Assembly: GCA_050329575.1 (NCBI GenBank)
Contig: JBHJOP010000128.1
Location: 1-28,196, forward strand
DNA length: 28,196 bases
Direction: 5' to 3'
From: JAUXFS01 sp050329575
Lineage (GTDB): Bacteria > Pseudomonadota > Alphaproteobacteria > Rhodospirillales > Defluviicoccaceae
The notes beneath the pieces are model-generated. The model made no database searches. It worked only from the letters and a program-made list of their open reading frames with translations, and was not told where the DNA came from. This document shows, in pieces, positions 25,666 to 28,196 of this stretch. The number at the start of each line of letters is the position of its first letter. Positions within the stretch are counted from its first letter, which is position 1. A program made the position numbers and the translations under genes.

Positions 25666-27727
25666 CGGTGCCGGTCTTTCGTGTTTGGTCGTGCTCGAAT
25701 GCCTGGACGCACTCGGCCATGGTCGGCGATGCCCGGCAGACGGCGTTGGTCAGATAGAAGCTGGTCGTCGGTTCGGCGAATGGCTCCGGGGCGATCTCGC
25801 CACGGCGGCCGAACGCGCCCCGGGGCGCGGGTTCGACGCGATCGACGGCCAGGAAGCCGGGGTTGACCTGCCGCAGCCGGTCGCGCACCTGCTGCAGTGA
25901 GTCGAACGGCAGTGTCCGGCCGAGCACCTCCGACAGCGCCCGCACGATCGCCCAGTCCTCCTTGGCGTCCCCCGGCGGGAAGCAGGCGCGCACGCCAAGC
26001 TGCACCCGCCCCTCGGTGTTGACGTAGGTGCCGTTCTTCTCGGTATAGGCGGCCCCCGGCAGGATCACGTCGGCGCGATGCGCGCCGGCGTCGCCATGGT
26101 GCCCCTGGTAGACGACGAAGGCCTCGCCGAGGCGCCCAGGGTCGATCTCGTCGGCGCCGAGCAGATAGACCATTGCGATCTCGCCCCGCTCCGCCCCCGC
26201 GCAGATCTCGCGCGTCGTTCTGCCGCCTTCGCCCGGCAGGAAGCCGAGATCCATGCCGCCGACCCGCGCCGCCGCGGTGTGAAGCACGTTGAAGCCGTTC
26301 CAGCCCCGCTTGGCGTCGACGAGGCCGAAGGTGTCGGCGATCCGTCGCGCCACATCCAGCACCGCCCAGCCGTCGCCGCGGGAGAGTGCGCCCATGCCGA
26401 GGATCAGCATCGGCGATTCGGCGGCCTTCAAGACCTCGGCGAACGGGTGTGTGCCGGCGGCGATCTTCTCCAGCAGCCCGGGATCGTTGCCGAGCGACCG
26501 GACCTTGTAGGTAAGGTCCGCCTCCGCGCCGATCACGCCCACCGCGAAGCCGCCCCGCAGGTAGCGTTGGCGCAGACGGGCGTTGACGATCGGCGCCTCG
26601 ACGCGGGGGTTGCAGCCGATCAGCAAGCAGGCGTCGGCATCGTCGATCCCGGCAATGGTGGTGTTGAACAGGTAGGCGGCGCGCGGCGCGGCCGGCAGGC
26701 AGGCGCCGTCCTGCCGACAGTCGAGGTGCGGCGAGCCGAGCGCCGTCATCAGGTCCTTGAGCGCGACCATCGCTTCGCAGTCGACGAGATCGCCGGCGAT
26801 CGCCGCGATCCGGTCACCGGGGAGCCCCTTCACCTCCGCGGCGATGGTCGCGAACGCCTCCGGCCACGTGGCCGGCCGCAGCCGACCGTCGCGGCGCACG
26901 TAGGGCCGGTCGAGACGCTGGCGGCGCAGGCCGTCACAGGCGAAACGGGTCTTGTCGGAAATCCATTCCTGGTTGACGTCCTCGTTGATCCGCGGCAGCA
27001 CCCGGAACACCTCGTTGCCGCGGGTATCGACGCGGATGTTGCTGCCGACCGCGTCCATGACGTCGATGGTTTCGGTCTTGGTGAGCTCCCACGGCCTCGC
27101 TGCGAAGGCGTAGGGCTTGGAGGTCAGCGCCCCCACCGGACAGAGATCGATGACGTTCCCGGACAGCTCCGACGACAGCGCGTGGCCGAGGTAGGTCGTC
27201 ACTTCCATACGCTCGCCGCGCGAGGTCGCGCCCAGGTCCGGAACGCCCGCCACCTCGGAGGCGAACCGGATGCAGCGGGTGCAATGGATGCAGCGGGTCA
27301 TGATCGTCTTGATCAGCGGTCCCATGTCCTTGTCCGGAACCGCCCGCTTGTTCTCGGCATAGCGCCCGCGGTCGAAGCCGTAGAACATGGCCTGGTCCTG
27401 CAGGTCGCACTCGCCGCCCTGATCGCAGATCGGACAGTCGAGCGGATGATTGATCAGCAGGAACTCCATCACCCCCTTGCGCATCCTGTGCACCTCGGGG
27501 GTGTTGGTATGGATCACCATGCCGTCGGCCGCCGGCATCGCGCAGGACGCGATCGGTTTCGGCGCCCCCCGCATCGCCACCAGACACATCCGGCAGTTGC
27601 CGGCGATCGATAGACGCTCGTGATAGCAGAAGCGCGGAATCTCGATGCCGATCGACTCGCAGGCCTGCAGCAGCGTCAGGCCGGCCTCGACCTCCACTTC
27701 CTTGCCGTCGATCGTCAGTTTCGGCAT
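25658..27727 (-). CDS. nuoG: NADH-quinone oxidoreductase subunit G
   Basis: A 689-residue peripheral-arm subunit, matching the mitochondrial 75-kDa type rather than the 900-residue E. coli form. The N1b 2Fe-2S ligands are Cys34, 45, 48 and 62. The N5 4Fe-4S ligands are His93, Cys97, Cys100 and Cys106 (HPLDCPICDQGGEC). The N4 ligands are Cys145, 148, 151 and Cys195 (CPVGAL). The remainder is a molybdopterin-oxidoreductase-like domain without catalytic cofactor residues. The extra N7 cluster found in E. coli is absent, as usual in alphaproteobacteria. The ATG is 10 bases after the nuoF stop. Confidence 0.97.
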   Translation of the reverse strand: MPKLTIDGKEVEVEAGLTLLQACESIGIEIPRFCYHERLSIAGNCRMCLVAMRGAPKPIASCAMPAADGMVIHTNTPEVHRMRKGVMEFLLINHPLDCPICDQGGECDLQDQAMFYGFDRGRYAENKRAVPDKDMGPLIKTIMTRCIHCTRCIRFASEVAGVPDLGATSRGERMEVTTYLGHALSSELSGNVIDLCPVGALTSKPYAFAARPWELTKTETIDVMDAVGSNIRVDTRGNEVFRVLPRINEDVNQEWISDKTRFACDGLRRQRLDRPYVRRDGRLRPATWPEAFATIAAEVKGLPGDRIAAIAGDLVDCEAMVALKDLMTALGSPHLDCRQDGACLPAAPRAAYLFNTTIAGIDDADACLLIGCNPRVEAPIVNARLRQRYLRGGFAVGVIGAEADLTYKVRSLGNDPGLLEKIAAGTHPFAEVLKAAESPMLILGMGALSRGDGWAVLDVARRIADTFGLVDAKRGWNGFNVLHTAAARVGGMDLGFLPGEGGRTTREICAGAERGEIAMVYLLGADEIDPGRLGEAFVVYQGHHGDAGAHRADVILPGAAYTEKNGTYVNTEGRVQLGVRACFPPGDAKEDWAIVRALSEVLGRTLPFDSLQQVRDRLRQVNPGFLAVDRVEPAPRGAFGRRGEIAPEPFAEPTTSFYLTNAVCRASPTMAECVQAFEHDQTRKTGTDA

Positions 27728-27737
27728 CGCATGGTCC

Positions 27738-28196
27738 TCAGGCCGCTTCTTTCTGCGTTTCCGCGTCGCGCTCGCGGATCCGCCGCTCGAGCTCCGGGCG
27801 GAAGTGGCGGATCAACCCCTGGATCGGCCATGCGGCGGCATCGCCGAGGGCACAGATGGTGTGGCCCTCGACCTGCCGGGTCACCTCGTCGAGCAGATCG
27901 ATCTCCTCGACCCTCGCCCGCCCCGCGACCAGTCGCTCCATCACCCGCCACATCCAGCCGGTTCCCTCCCGGCAGGGCGTGCACTGGCCGCAACTTTCGT
28001 GCATGTAGAAGCGGGACAGGCGGGCGATCGCCCGGACCACGTCCGTGGACTTGTCCATGACCATCACCGCCGCCGTTCCCAGGCCCGATTTGACCTCCTG
28101 CAGCGCATCGAAGTCCATCCGCACCGAGTCGCAGATCGACTTCGGCAGCAGCGGCACCGAGGATCCGCCCGGAATGATCGCGAGCAGGTTGTTCCA
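27738..28196 (-). CDS. nuoF: NADH-quinone oxidoreductase subunit F, C-terminal part, cut by window edge
   Basis: The last 152 residues of the NADH- and FMN-binding subunit. The frame is open to the window edge, so this is a fragment by truncation of the window and not a short gene. LLAIIPGGSS near the start of the fragment matches the family. The N3 4Fe-4S cluster ligands are visible as ESCGQCTPCREGTGW plus the later Cys in HTICALGDAAAWP. Together with nuoG it forms the NADH-dehydrogenase module. The FMN and NADH sites lie outside the window. Confidence 0.96.
   Translation of the reverse strand, partial: WNNLLAIIPGGSSVPLLPKSICDSVRMDFDALQEVKSGLGTAAVMVMDKSTDVVRAIARLSRFYMHESCGQCTPCREGTGWMWRVMERLVAGRARVEEIDLLDEVTRQVEGHTICALGDAAAWPIQGLIRHFRPELERRIRERDAETQKEAA

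Overview
The window is a dense, high-GC block in which every supported gene lies on the minus strand, so transcription runs from position 28196 towards 1. Three features point to an alphaproteobacterium, probably from or near the Rhodospirillales: the gene order (nuo operon, birA, coaX, rnj, DUF1467, proS, lolCE, lolD, dnaE), a short ProRS, and a complex I with a NuoG of the alphaproteobacterial/mitochondrial type. The order-level assignment is an inference from synteny and not a measurement.

Layout in transcription order. (1) 28196-18071: distal part of a complex I operon, the C-terminal part of nuoF followed by nuoG, H, I, J, K, L, M and N, mostly overlapping or a few bases apart. (2) 18057-13807: birA, coaX, rnj, a probable decayed mce remnant, a DUF1467 membrane protein gene and tag. 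(3) 13806-13307: a 500-base intergenic region with a proS promoter candidate, an intrinsic terminator facing the opposite way to all genes, and a REP-like palindrome. (4) 13306-6471: proS, lolCE, lolD and dnaE. (5) 6470-6291: an rpsB leader with a promoter candidate and a hairpin. (6) 6290-1: the classic rpsB-tsf-pyrH-frr-uppS-cdsA-dxr-rseP cluster, with rseP cut by the window edge.

The genes work together as respiratory NADH oxidation and proton pumping (nuo), cofactor supply (biotin ligation, CoA synthesis), RNA turnover (RNase J), translation (ProRS, S2, EF-Ts, RRF), replication (Pol III alpha), and envelope building (UMP kinase, UPP synthase, CDP-diglyceride synthase, DXR, RseP, Lol export).

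I found no new defence or mobile system. The observations most worth checking are: an in-frame amber codon inside nuoH (24901-24903); a four-run G-quadruplex motif followed by a GC hairpin in the nuoI-nuoJ spacer; a plus-strand intrinsic terminator next to tag that suggests an unannotated plus-strand RNA; and an apparent remnant of mce exactly where that gene normally sits between rnj and the DUF1467 gene.
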